Positions 1 through 7,760 of a DNA stretch of 10,325 nt are shown piece after piece. The DNA lies in contig JAHIPR010000275.1 of the NCBI GenBank assembly GCA_018903015.1, positions 1-10,325 of the forward strand, given 5' to 3'. The DNA comes from a bacterium. Lineage in GTDB: Bacteria > Atribacterota > JS1 > SB-45 > 34-128. A program made the translations under genes and the position numbers. The notes below the pieces were generated by a model. The model was not told the DNA's origin, searched no databases, and worked only from the letters and a program-made list of their open reading frames with translations. Every line of letters starts with the position of its first letter. The stretch's first letter is position 1.

Positions 1-128
1 ATTTTCCCCTTAACCTTCTTCTTCCCACACTAACCGTACTATAATCCAAAGCTACAAGTTCTCCAATTTCTCGATTATTTAAACCGGCATAACGATATAA
101 CATATCCATTAATATCTGGCGATGGCTA
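1..128. repeat. 128-bp direct repeat, left copy (identical to 10198-10325)
   Basis: Bases 1-128 match 10198-10325 without a mismatch, in the same orientation (offset 10197). The repeat covers the C-terminal coding part of the RAYT transposase. The right copy ends exactly at the window edge and the left copy starts exactly at the other edge, so the true repeat length is not known. Confidence 0.97.
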
Positions 129-282
129 TCCGGTGTACTTTATAGGTATTTAGGAATTCTTTCAGAGTTTTGATAAAGAAATTCCGATCCTGGTCGTCTG
201 CAAATATATTTCTTCTTTTATTCCCACGAGAGGTAATATGATAGAAGGCATTTTTATACTTAATTCTTAATGCTCTGACCAT
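1..282 (-). pseudogene. Internally deleted RAYT (IS200-like, Y1/HUH) transposase remnant
   Basis: The minus strand from the ATG at 282 reads MVRALRIKYKNAFYHITSRG and onward, the typical N-terminus of REP-associated tyrosine transposases, which cut and rejoin single-stranded DNA at REP hairpins. After about 50 residues (ending ...LNTYKVH, near 133) the frame runs to a stop at about 109. From 128 down to 1 another frame reads SHRQILMDMLYRYAG, NNREIGEL and STVSVGRRRLRGK, the helix-turn-helix-like C-terminal part of the same family. The middle of the protein, which should carry the HxH metal-binding motif and the catalytic tyrosine, is missing, and the two halves are out of frame. The gene cannot encode an active enzyme. 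The last residues lie beyond base 1. The upstream ATG at 318 was not used because homology starts at 282. No good ribosome binding site is visible. Confidence 0.85.
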
Positions 283-298
283 AAATAAAGGATAGCTT

Positions 299-343
299 AA
301 AAAAAAGGGGGGGGTCAACTGTCAAGAATAAAGATTTGACCCC
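299..343 (-). terminator. REP hairpin plus T8 tract, possible operon terminator
   Basis: On the minus strand GGGGTCAA (343-336) can pair with TTGACCCC (318-311) around a 17-base loop. The stem is followed by four more C and then eight T (306-299). An 8-bp stem with a GC-rich base and a T run is the usual shape of a factor-independent terminator, although four C separate stem and T run and the loop is long. It lies about 170 bases after the stop of subunit D, and no better candidate is seen in between. Only a weak A/T-only inverted repeat (356-365 with 374-383) was found there. Confidence 0.5.
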
Positions 344-346
344 ATT
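319..346 (+). repeat. REP-like 28-bp terminal repeat, left copy
   Basis: The 28 bases starting CTGTCAAGAATAAAG and ending TTGACCCCATT are the exact reverse complement of 10121-10148. They lie just upstream of the broken RAYT gene, where REP sequences flank such genes in many bacteria. The four bases shared with the upstream stem make this copy part of a complete hairpin (311-343). Confidence 0.85.
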
Positions 347-510
347 TCTTCCTTTAAATAAAAAATCCCTTCTTTTTTTATTTTTCTTAGGTTAATCTAG
401 CAGCTTTTATGTTTGAAACCTGACCATAAGTCGCCATTGCGCCTAACTTAAAATATTTACACTATCTTATTATATATTCAAATTTACAAAGTTTCCTGTA
501 CCAAAGTAAT

Positions 511-1143
511 TTACTCCGACAATACCCGGCGGAGTTTTTTCTTCTTCAATACTTTAAGCCGGAAGAAGTCCTCCCTCTCCTTTTCCTCCAGCACTTCGGA
601 GATAAACTTCACAAGGGCTTCGTACTTGGGTATCTGGATGTTCTTGAGGGCATTAGTCCTTTTCTGGGTTCTCTTTATCTCTATAGCCAGTTTATACACC
701 GAATCCTCTACTTCTGCCAGTTCATAGAGTAGATATTTCACCTGTTGGAATTTCTGTAGAGCCACATCCAGAGCCGTATTGGTATGATAAAAGCTGTAGT
801 AAGGCACGATCTCACGCTTTTCATACTTTATTTGAGGTATCTCAACACCCATAACGCTATAGGTAAGAATAGTAAATTCAGTGGCTTGAGGTATGGACCT
901 CGCCACTTCATAAACTTCGTTTATTCCAAGGGTGATATTGGCCACAGTTAGAGCTTCATACGCATCTTTGAAGATCTCCCGCATTTTTTGCTGAATTTCT
1001 TTGGCACTGTCCATAAACTCCATCATCTCTCTAATGAGCACGTTCCTCTTTTTATCCAGAAGCTCGTAACCTTTTTTAGAAAAATCCAGGGCTATCTGGG
1101 CGGCCATTAGATTGGCCTTAGTTGAAGCAATGTTTTCCTGCAT
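511..1143 (-). CDS. ntpD: V/A-type ATP synthase subunit D (central rotor shaft)
   Basis: The 210-residue protein is the coiled-coil shaft that turns inside the A3B3 head and couples ATP turnover to rotation of the membrane ring; it pairs with subunit F. The N-terminal helix (residues about 5-75) has the family pattern, with ANLMAAQIALDFSKKGYELL followed by DKKRNVLIREM. A central region (about 80-125) is followed by a second long, charged helix (about 125-200) ending in the basic stretch KVLKKKKLRR. The length is normal for the family. The start is the ATG at 1143, preceded by AGGAAG that overlaps the end of subunit B; the gap to the B stop is 6 bases. It is the last gene of the operon. The symbol follows Enterococcus ntp usage; atpD is also used for archaeal and bacterial homologues. 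Confidence 0.95.
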   Translation of the reverse strand: MQENIASTKANLMAAQIALDFSKKGYELLDKKRNVLIREMMEFMDSAKEIQQKMREIFKDAYEALTVANITLGINEVYEVARSIPQATEFTILTYSVMGVEIPQIKYEKREIVPYYSFYHTNTALDVALQKFQQVKYLLYELAEVEDSVYKLAIEIKRTQKRTNALKNIQIPKYEALVKFISEVLEEKEREDFFRLKVLKKKKLRRVLSE

Positions 1144-1149
1144 TAAAAA

Positions 1150-2523
1150 TCACTTCCTGAGGTATTTTTTCACCAGGGAAGGGTCTATTCTGGTGAATTC
1201 CTGTTCGGGTAAAATCCTAAGAAGTTCCCACATTAGTTCCAGAGTCTGATTTATATCCCGATGTTCTTCAAAGTCTTGTTTTGCAAACTGCTCTTCAAAC
1301 TGCCGCCCAAATTCCATATACTTACGATCTATCTCTGAAAGCTCATCTTCTCCTATGATCTGAGCCAAAGCCCTTATCTCCTGGACCCTGGAGTAGGAGG
1401 AAAAAACTTGGTTTGCCACATCGGGATGGTCTTCCCGGGTGTACTCCTCACCTATTCCATCCTTCATGAGTCGCGACAACGATGGAAGGATATTAATAGG
1501 GGGATATATTCCCATCTGATACAGTGACCTATTTAACACTATTTGCCCCTCAGTGATATAACCGGTCAAGTCTGGTACTGGATGGGTGATATCATCATTG
1601 GGCATGGTGAGTATGGCTATCTGGGTGATGCTTCCTTTAGAACCCTTCAACATGCCTGCCCTTTCATAGAGGTTGGCAAGATCTGAATACAGGTATCCCG
1701 GATATCCCTTCCTGGAAGGTACCTCTTCTCTGGCTGAGGAGATCTCTCTCAATGCCTCACAGTAACTGGTTATGTCGGTCATTATCACCAGTACGTGCAT
1801 GTCACATTCAAAAGCAAGATACTCAGCAGCAGTAAGGGCACACCTGGGAGTGATGATCCTCTCCATGACCGGGTCATCGGCCAGATTTAAAAACATTACC
1901 ACCCTGCCCATGACACCAGCCTCTTCAAAGACCTTTCGAAAAAAGTTAGCCTCGTCGTGCTTTATACCCATAGCCGCAAAAACCACCACAAAACTTCCGA
2001 CCTCTTCACCGGAAATCCTGGCTTGTCTCACAATCTGGGCTGCTAACTGGTTGTGAGGAAGGCCATCTCCTGAAAAAATAGGCAATTTCTGACCCCTTAT
2101 TAGGGTCATAAGACCATCTATAGAAGAAATCCCAGTCAGGATGTAGTTTCTAGGGTAAAGTCTTGCTACAGGGTTCATAGGTCTGCCATTTATGTTGTAA
2201 TTTTTGTGGGAATATATCTCTCCAGCACCGTCTATAGGCTTTGCAGTGCCGCCAAAGACCCTGCCGAGAATTTCACTTGACATAGGTATTTCCATGGGTT
2301 TACCGGAAAAACTTACACTGACACCATTTAAAGAAATGCCTGATGTCCCCTGAAAAACCTGTATGATAACTTTTCCCCTGTCAATCTGGACTACTTCGCC
2401 CATCCGGTGTTCTTTGCCAGACATCTCTATATCTACTACTTCACCATAAACCGCATCTTTGACTCCATCCATAATTATAAGAGGACCTTCAGCTTTGTCT
2501 AACTTTAGATATCTAACTTTCAT
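1150..2523 (-). CDS. ntpB: V/A-type ATP synthase subunit B (regulatory, non-catalytic head subunit)
   Basis: Subunit B alternates with A in the A3B3 head and supplies the non-catalytic half of each nucleotide site. It carries GISSIDGL, the loop [17 protein letters not shown] (residues about 148-164) where catalytic subunits have a P-loop, and the late signature [20 protein letters not shown]. The absence of a GKT Walker A motif is normal for B. I chose the ATG at 2523 (457 aa): AGAAGG lies 8 bases upstream and the N-terminus [15 protein letters not shown] then fits the family. A GTG at 2532 is in frame but would overlap the ribosome binding site. The start overlaps the end of subunit A by 11 bases, which suggests translational coupling and matched A:B output. 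The next gene, D, starts 6 bases after the stop. Confidence 0.97.
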   Translation of the reverse strand: MKVRYLKLDKAEGPLIIMDGVKDAVYGEVVDIEMSGKEHRMGEVVQIDRGKVIIQVFQGTSGISLNGVSVSFSGKPMEIPMSSEILGRVFGGTAKPIDGAGEIYSHKNYNINGRPMNPVARLYPRNYILTGISSIDGLMTLIRGQKLPIFSGDGLPHNQLAAQIVRQARISGEEVGSFVVVFAAMGIKHDEANFFRKVFEEAGVMGRVVMFLNLADDPVMERIITPRCALTAAEYLAFECDMHVLVIMTDITSYCEALREISSAREEVPSRKGYPGYLYSDLANLYERAGMLKGSKGSITQIAILTMPNDDITHPVPDLTGYITEGQIVLNRSLYQMGIYPPINILPSLSRLMKDGIGEEYTREDHPDVANQVFSSYSRVQEIRALAQIIGEDELSEIDRKYMEFGRQFEEQFAKQDFEEHRDINQTLELMWELLRILPEQEFTRIDPSLVKKYLRK

Positions 2524-4297
2524 CTGCCGCACCTTCTTTGTACAAGTTCTCTATGCTGTCATAGTAACGATTTATCCTGTCGGTAAGCTCCTGAAAGAGC
2601 CTGGGTTTTGCTTCAGTAGCGTTGTATTTCATCATTATTATATCGGAAAAAAGTTTCTCATCTTTAACTTTGGAAAGGGGTATACCCTTTTTTACGCAGG
2701 AATATGCCCGGTCATAAAGCTTGTCAATAACCTTGAGCATACTATACTGACGGGAAAGAGCCGTATATAAATCCTGCGGATGAAAGGCGTTTTGCTGAAG
2801 ATATCCGGTCTTTATGATTCTGGCTATCTCCAGTATAACCCTCTGGTCATCCGGCAGCACATCCTCTCCTACCAGTTTCACAATGTCCATCAGTTTGTTT
2901 TCTTCTTGAAGGATCCCCATCATTTTAGATCTGATACTTATCATGTCTGATGCTACATTCTCTTTAAACCAATCTTTCAGCATAGGAATATAGCTGCTGT
3001 AAGATAAAAGCCAGTTTATGGAGGGGAAATGCCTGGCATGAGCCAGCTCTCGGTCCAGTGCCAGAAAAGTCCCCACGATCCTCTTGGTGGACTTGGTAAC
3101 CGGTTCTGAAAAGTCCCCGCCGGCCGGAGAAACCGCTCCGATTACGGTAATAGATCCCTCGGTACCGTTGAGGTTTTTGACATATCCTGCCCTCTCATAA
3201 AATGCTGCCAACCTTGACGCAAGATATGCGGGGTAACCTTCTTCAGCAGGCATCTCCTCAAGTCTGCCGGAAATTTCTCTCAGGGCTTCAGCCCACCTGG
3301 AAGTAGAATCAGCCATAACCGCCACATTGTATCCCATATCCCTAAAGTATTCAGCTATGGTGATGCCGGTATATATAGAAGCCTCTCGAGCCGCCACCGG
3401 CATATTAGAAGTATTGGCTATTAGTACTGTCCGGTCCATCAAGGGATTGTTTGTATTAGGGTCTTTAAGTTTAGGGAAATCTTCCAGAACTTCGGTCATC
3501 TCGTTACCGCGCTCACCACAACCAATATAAACGATGATGTCAGCATCACTCCACCTGGCTAACTGGTGCTGGGTAATGGTCTTTCCGGTGCCAAATCCTC
3601 CGGGGATAGCAACAGTACCACCCTTAGCCAGGGGAAAGAAAGTGTCAATGACCCTCTGCCCGGTCACCAGTAATTTTTCTATAGACATCCTCTGAGCTAT
3701 GGGTCTTGGCTGTCTTACTGGCCATTCCTGATACATCTTAAGCTCATACTTTTTACCATCTTCATCCAAGACAACCAGTGTATCCTGAATGGTGTAAGAG
3801 CCGCTTTTTACCGTACTTACCACTCTACCTTTTATCCCTGGAGGAACCATAACTTTGTGAACTATAATAGTTGTCTCTTGAATTTTCGCAAAAACCTCGC
3901 CAAATTTTAAAGTATCTCCCGTTTTTACCATAATCTCTACATCCCAGAATTTTTTCTCATCTATAGATATAAGACCTATACCCTCAGGGATGAATTTAAA
4001 TCCCGAATCATATATCTTAGAAAGAGGTCTCTCGATGCCATCAAAGATATTGCCGATGATTCCCGGCCCCAGCTTTAATGAAAGGGGTTTTCCAGTGCCA
4101 TACACCTTTTCTCCCATTCTGAGGCCTGAGGTCTCTTCGTATACCTGGATGGTACCCAGATCATTTTCCAGAGAAATGACCTCTCCTATAAGCTTTTTTT
4201 CACCCACCATCACCATTTCTCGCACCATGAAATCTTCCACGTGGTCGGCTCTTACTACAGGACCATTGATATAGATGATATTTCCTTGTCTTGTCAT
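2513..4297 (-). CDS. ntpA: V/A-type ATP synthase subunit A (catalytic head subunit)
   Basis: The 594-residue protein hydrolyses or makes ATP at the A/B interface. Visible parts in order are an N-terminal beta-barrel (about 1-70), the A-type-specific bulge domain (about 115-190) that separates it from F-type beta, Walker A GGFGTGKT (233-240), the catalytic loop GCGERGNEM with Glu262, the Walker B strand VAVMAD (325-330), [14 protein letters not shown], and the C-terminal helical domain with [13 protein letters not shown] (432-444). The Walker A is GGFG, where many family members have GPFG. The length is typical. The start ATG at 4297 has AAGGAG 7 bases upstream, inside the last codons of subunit E; the intergenic gap is one base. 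No inteins or frameshifts are present. Confidence 0.98.
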   Translation of the reverse strand: MTRQGNIIYINGPVVRADHVEDFMVREMVMVGEKKLIGEVISLENDLGTIQVYEETSGLRMGEKVYGTGKPLSLKLGPGIIGNIFDGIERPLSKIYDSGFKFIPEGIGLISIDEKKFWDVEIMVKTGDTLKFGEVFAKIQETTIIVHKVMVPPGIKGRVVSTVKSGSYTIQDTLVVLDEDGKKYELKMYQEWPVRQPRPIAQRMSIEKLLVTGQRVIDTFFPLAKGGTVAIPGGFGTGKTITQHQLARWSDADIIVYIGCGERGNEMTEVLEDFPKLKDPNTNNPLMDRTVLIANTSNMPVAAREASIYTGITIAEYFRDMGYNVAVMADSTSRWAEALREISGRLEEMPAEEGYPAYLASRLAAFYERAGYVKNLNGTEGSITVIGAVSPAGGDFSEPVTKSTKRIVGTFLALDRELAHARHFPSINWLLSYSSYIPMLKDWFKENVASDMISIRSKMMGILQEENKLMDIVKLVGEDVLPDDQRVILEIARIIKTGYLQQNAFHPQDLYTALSRQYSMLKVIDKLYDRAYSCVKKGIPLSKVKDEKLFSDIIMMKYNATEAKPRLFQELTDRINRYYDSIENLYKEGAADES

Positions 4298-4298
4298 T

Positions 4299-4925
4299 TT
4301 AGCACTCCTTATTTAACCATGAAGATAGGGTTTCTCCAACCAGTTTGTTACTCTCTTCGAGGATAGTATTTATAGTGAAATTTATCTCCAGCCTGCCATC
4401 GCCACTTTTTACAAAAACTCCGCCGATCAGGCTGCCAACAACCTCAATTTTATAGGCAGCTTCCTTCCTGAAAGATTTTATGGTCTTTAAAATAACTTCC
4501 CGCTTGTTTTCAATATCATTCCTGCTGAAGCTAAAATTTACAAATTGATCAGCAGAAAACTTGGATAATACTTGTTTTATGGCTTCCTTTAAAAATTCCA
4601 CATATTCTGCTGTACCCACAAAAGCCCTGGTTCTTTTCTTGACTTCATCCATGATCCTGTCGGCAAATTCCTGCCTCTTCTTCAGCACTGCCAGGTGCAT
4701 GGCAGACCGGGTCTTTAAAATAATCTGCTGCTTTTTGGTCTCAGCATCTTTTGTGGCTCTCGCCACTACAGTCCTTTTTCTTTCTTCGTTATCCTTTATA
4801 ATAGTAGTTTTCCGGCTTTCATAATATTCCACCAGCTTTTTTTGCTTTTGCTGAAAGTCAAGTTCTATTCTCTCTATAACCACCTTCGTGAAAAGGGAAA
4901 TTTTATCTTCAATGGTATTGGACAT
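4299..4925 (-). CDS. ntpE: V/A-type ATP synthase subunit E (peripheral stalk)
   Basis: Subunit E forms the peripheral stalk as a heterodimer with the G/H subunit and holds the A3B3 head against rotation. The 208-residue protein has a long charged N-terminal helix (about 1-100, rich in K, E, R and Q), then a globular C-terminal domain with the family motif VVGSLIGGVFVKSGDGRLEI near residues 160-180. I prefer the ATG at 4925 because GAGGTG sits 6 bases upstream; an in-frame GTG at 4934 overlaps that site and would add only three residues. The gap to the F stop is 10 bases. The C-terminal codons carry the ribosome binding site of subunit A, so translation of E and A is probably coupled. Confidence 0.93.
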   Translation of the reverse strand: MSNTIEDKISLFTKVVIERIELDFQQKQKKLVEYYESRKTTIIKDNEERKRTVVARATKDAETKKQQIILKTRSAMHLAVLKKRQEFADRIMDEVKKRTRAFVGTAEYVEFLKEAIKQVLSKFSADQFVNFSFSRNDIENKREVILKTIKSFRKEAAYKIEVVGSLIGGVFVKSGDGRLEINFTINTILEESNKLVGETLSSWLNKEC

Positions 4926-4935
4926 ATCATTCACC

Positions 4936-5244
4936 TCAAATCTTAAGTCCTATGGATTCTCTTATATATCTGGTTAAAAAGTCGGGAGGCCGCCTTGGAC
5001 CGTGCCTGTCGGGAATCTCAACTATTATGGGAAGGCTGCGTGAAAGTTTCATTTTGTTTAGTTCCAGCTGGACCCTTTCCGCTAATAGCTCGGTTATGAG
5101 TAGAATTCCTATATCCCGCTTTTCCTTTACCTTTGCCAATTCTTTCAATATGTCTTCCCTTTCGTGGACTACAACTCCTTCTACACCAGATAACCTCATG
5201 CCGGTCAAGGTATGGGTATTGTCGCTTAGTATAAAGACCTTCAT
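4936..5244 (-). CDS. ntpG: V/A-type ATP synthase subunit F (rotor shaft partner of D)
   Basis: The 102-residue protein is the small Rossmann-like subunit that binds the shaft subunit D and links it to the C socket. It begins MKVFILSDNTHTLTGMRLSG, a typical start with a beta strand and glycine turn (D8, T13, G15), followed by RDIGILLITELLAE and LPIIVEIPDRHGP, then the C-terminal tail helix. The length is normal for the family (about 100). The ATG at 5244 has AGAGGA about 6 bases upstream, 10 bases after the stop of K. In Enterococcus this subunit is called NtpG and in archaea AtpF, so subunit F is the safer name. Here the gene sits between K and E rather than just before A. Confidence 0.9.
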   Translation of the reverse strand: MKVFILSDNTHTLTGMRLSGVEGVVVHEREDILKELAKVKEKRDIGILLITELLAERVQLELNKMKLSRSLPIIVEIPDRHGPRRPPDFLTRYIRESIGLKI

Positions 5245-5254
5245 ACGGATTCCT

Positions 5255-5674
5255 CTACAGTCTACCCAGTATCATGATTGAAACAATCAGCCCATATATG
5301 GCAATACCTTCGGCTAAACCCACAAATATAAGGGTTTTACCCAGAATATTTGGGTCCTCCGAAACAGCCCCCAGAGCCGAGGAGCCTACGGCACCCACTG
5401 CATAGCCTGCGCCAATAGTGGCAAGTCCGGTGGAAAGTGCTGCTGCCAAAAACCCCATTCCCGATGAAGAATTTGCCGAAGATTCAGCACTGGCGATACC
5501 CGGTATTAAGAAAAACAGGAAAGCCGCTACCAGTACTACATAAATCAATACACCGGTTCTTACTAATTTTCTGATCCTTTTTAGATTAGCTTTATCTTTC
5601 TTTAAATAAATATAGAACCCTGCTGCCACGGTCAATCCTGATATGGCCATGGCGATAAACAATACTGCAAACAT
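5255..5674 (-). CDS. ntpK: V/A-type ATP synthase subunit K (membrane ring, ion-binding)
   Basis: Subunit K builds the ring that carries ions across the membrane. The 139-residue form has four hydrophobic segments, but only the last two (about 72-98 and 113-136) are the canonical c-type hairpin, with glycine-rich GLATIGAGYAVGAVG, the polar loop SEDP and the carboxylate helix GLAEGIAIYGL (Glu122). Before it come one membrane helix (about 1-23), a basic loop (KKDKANLKRIRK) and a second helix that looks like a signal peptide (about 42-62) ending in ASAE. Cleavage after ASA would leave a single hairpin of about 76 residues. I chose the ATG at 5674, with a GGGGG-type site upstream; an ATG at 5689 (144 aa) is possible. 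It follows subunit I by 22 bases. Confidence 0.92.
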   Translation of the reverse strand: MFAVLFIAMAISGLTVAAGFYIYLKKDKANLKRIRKLVRTGVLIYVVLVAAFLFFLIPGIASAESSANSSSGMGFLAAALSTGLATIGAGYAVGAVGSSALGAVSEDPNILGKTLIFVGLAEGIAIYGLIVSIMILGRL

Positions 5675-5696
5675 TCTTAAAACCCCCATTTCAAAT

Positions 5697-7742
5697 TTAT
5701 AATGTTGTAAAGTGATATTTCGCAATACCAAGGGGAAGACCCCTTTTATGATATAAACTTATTCTCTTACCGACAGATGATATACCTTTTATTTTTACTG
5801 GGACATATTCTATACCATCTCCCCGGTAATATTTGGTAAAGAGCTCGTAATATTCCAGCCTCAAAGCCTGAATAAATACTATAAGTCCTTCTAAAGTGAT
5901 AATTACTATATTTCCCAATACTAATACTGCCAGATTTCCCCATGAGGTGCTCATCATCCTGGCTAAGGTGACAAAGGCTATATAAAGTCCCACATGGTTC
6001 AAGGCGAAAGCTCCCACCCTTAAAAAGGATATAGTATTGGAAAGCATGGAAAGAAGAGTCTCTATTACTCCAAACCCCTCTTCTATATAATAATTAGCCG
6101 GAGATTCTCTATAGAGCTTATCGGCATGGGTTAGCTTGTTAGATAGAGGCTGTTTAAATACCATCAAAAGAAGAAGACCAGCCATAATATAAACCAGTGC
6201 CGGTAATATATTACTGTGGGTAACGACAACCCGAAATATTGTATATAACAATATTAGGTAAAAGGCAAGTCCTACTGCACCATTTCTGCCGAAAAGACCT
6301 TCTTCCATGTTTTTTTCGAGGCTGGAATTTATTATGTTGTATATATAACTACTTAAGATAAGTACTATACCAAAAACCACTGCCGCCACCAGCATGACAT
6401 TGATGTTTGCCATAGGCCTGATAATGAGCGGTGATAGGATTTCCTCGGAGCCGAAAACACTGCCGTAAATGAAACCAAAAACGGTGGAACTTAAGCCTAT
6501 CCTGCTCAAAATTCCTCCCAGACTAGTCCTTCTCCATACAAGTTCTAAAATAAGACCGCTAAAAAGCAGTATAAGCCCCTGGCCCACATCACCGAACATC
6601 GCTCCAAAGAGAAGCATGTAGGTCAAACCAAAAAAGGCCGTAGGGTCTTTTTCACGGTATGCCGGGGTGCCATACATCTTCACCAAGGTTTCAAAAGGTC
6701 TAAATAGTTTTATATTACTTAGTTTTGTGGGCGGGGTTATGCCCGAACCAGATTTATTTACATCATCCACCAAAATGATAACCTCACCTCCGAACTGGCT
6801 TTCCACTTCGCTTTTCAGCTTGGACACACCACTGACAGGCACAAAGCCAAACATAAAAAATAATTTATCACCCATGGCAATCTCTGATTTGAGTTCTTCG
6901 ATTTTTTTCTCCATTTCCAGCCTGGAATAACCTTTTTTTAATTCTTTAATATATTTTACCCTATAATCTTCCAGGGATTTTTTAAGGGATTCTATAACCT
7001 TTTGGTCCTCACCTATACTTTTGGTAAGCTCCTCCGTAACTTCTGCGGCAGTGCCCCTAAATTCTCTAGGTATGGCCAGAATGGTATAATTAAGAGAACT
7101 AAAAATCTTCTCCAGGGTTTCCTCCAGGCTTACTGGAGTTATGGAAGCCACTATGACATATTTGCCTTCCACCGCTACCTTTAATACTACTGCTGGTATG
7201 TTCTCGTAATTCTTCTTGAGCTTATCGTAATTTTCTCTGGAAATCCTGATAAGCCTGAATACAAGGTATTTCATATCAATAAACCGACTTATATCTAAAC
7301 TAAACCTGGACAGATATTTAAGGTTGTTAACGTACTCTCTTTTTTTATCGATTAAGCGCGCTTTTTCTTCTATCTCATCGGCAGTGGAGCGGACCTTAGC
7401 GTAGATGTCCGAAAATTGCTTCATAAAATCATGATATTCATAATCCTGACCCAAAAATTCCATTCTTAATTGGGGCTTTATACTAAAAAGATTTAGTAAT
7501 AATTTTACCAATTCTTCGTCTTTAGTAAAATCCCGCTTTGAAGAATAGGGTCTTAGGAAAGGTTCTTCTTCTAAGGCTTCTATGTTTTTCTCACTGGGAG
7601 GCAGGAAAAAATCAGTGGAATTCACTCTGACCAGAGCGTTTATCATGTGCATACTTCCGTTTAAAGTCACCAAACGTAAAACCCTGTTTAAAAGATCATT
7701 TTTACCTATAACTCCCATAATTTTCATTTTTTCTACACTCAT
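5697..7742 (-). CDS. ntpI: V/A-type ATP synthase subunit I (membrane stator, a-like)
   Basis: Subunit I is the membrane stator that provides the ion half-channels next to the K ring and anchors the peripheral stalks. The 681-residue protein has a cytoplasmic half (about 1-365) with two coiled-coil stretches (about 112-145 and 235-290), and a membrane half (about 366-630) with seven or eight hydrophobic helices starting at DPTAFFGLTYMLLFGAMFGD. The helix NTISFLRVGAFALNH carries Arg575, which corresponds to the essential arginine of the family (Arg735 in yeast Vph1p). The last helix includes LEGLIVFIQALRLEYYELF, also conserved. The length is typical. The ATG at 7742 has AAGGAG 8 bases upstream; the gap to the C stop is 18 bases. 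The C-terminal tail after residue 645 is basic. Confidence 0.95.
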   Translation of the reverse strand: MSVEKMKIMGVIGKNDLLNRVLRLVTLNGSMHMINALVRVNSTDFFLPPSEKNIEALEEEPFLRPYSSKRDFTKDEELVKLLLNLFSIKPQLRMEFLGQDYEYHDFMKQFSDIYAKVRSTADEIEEKARLIDKKREYVNNLKYLSRFSLDISRFIDMKYLVFRLIRISRENYDKLKKNYENIPAVVLKVAVEGKYVIVASITPVSLEETLEKIFSSLNYTILAIPREFRGTAAEVTEELTKSIGEDQKVIESLKKSLEDYRVKYIKELKKGYSRLEMEKKIEELKSEIAMGDKLFFMFGFVPVSGVSKLKSEVESQFGGEVIILVDDVNKSGSGITPPTKLSNIKLFRPFETLVKMYGTPAYREKDPTAFFGLTYMLLFGAMFGDVGQGLILLFSGLILELVWRRTSLGGILSRIGLSSTVFGFIYGSVFGSEEILSPLIIRPMANINVMLVAAVVFGIVLILSSYIYNIINSSLEKNMEEGLFGRNGAVGLAFYLILLYTIFRVVVTHSNILPALVYIMAGLLLLMVFKQPLSNKLTHADKLYRESPANYYIEEGFGVIETLLSMLSNTISFLRVGAFALNHVGLYIAFVTLARMMSTSWGNLAVLVLGNIVIITLEGLIVFIQALRLEYYELFTKYYRGDGIEYVPVKIKGISSVGKRISLYHKRGLPLGIAKYHFTTL

Positions 7743-7760
7743 AAAAATATCTCCTTGAAC

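Noticed and set aside
513..540. + strand terminator: ACTCCG (513-518) pairs with CGGAGT (530-535), then T6
   Set aside because: It lies in the end of the subunit D gene, where the T run is simply the complement of lysine codons, and no + strand gene is seen to its left.
1772..2056. Open frame of 94 codons on the + strand inside subunit B
   Set aside because: It is antisense to a strongly conserved gene, with no ribosome binding site and unlikely protein composition. The same holds for other + strand frames at 2459-2770, 3327-3530, 3990-4274, 4561-4824, 4952-5281, 6667-6930, 7002-7184, 7881-8111 and 8938-9201.
2524..2532. GTG start for subunit B at 2532
   Set aside because: The GTG overlaps the AGAAGG ribosome binding site that serves the ATG at 2523, and family members start near that ATG.
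5690..5731. Longer subunit K starting at 5731
   Set aside because: It would overlap the end of subunit I by 35 bases without a ribosome binding site, and would put polar residues ahead of the first membrane helix.
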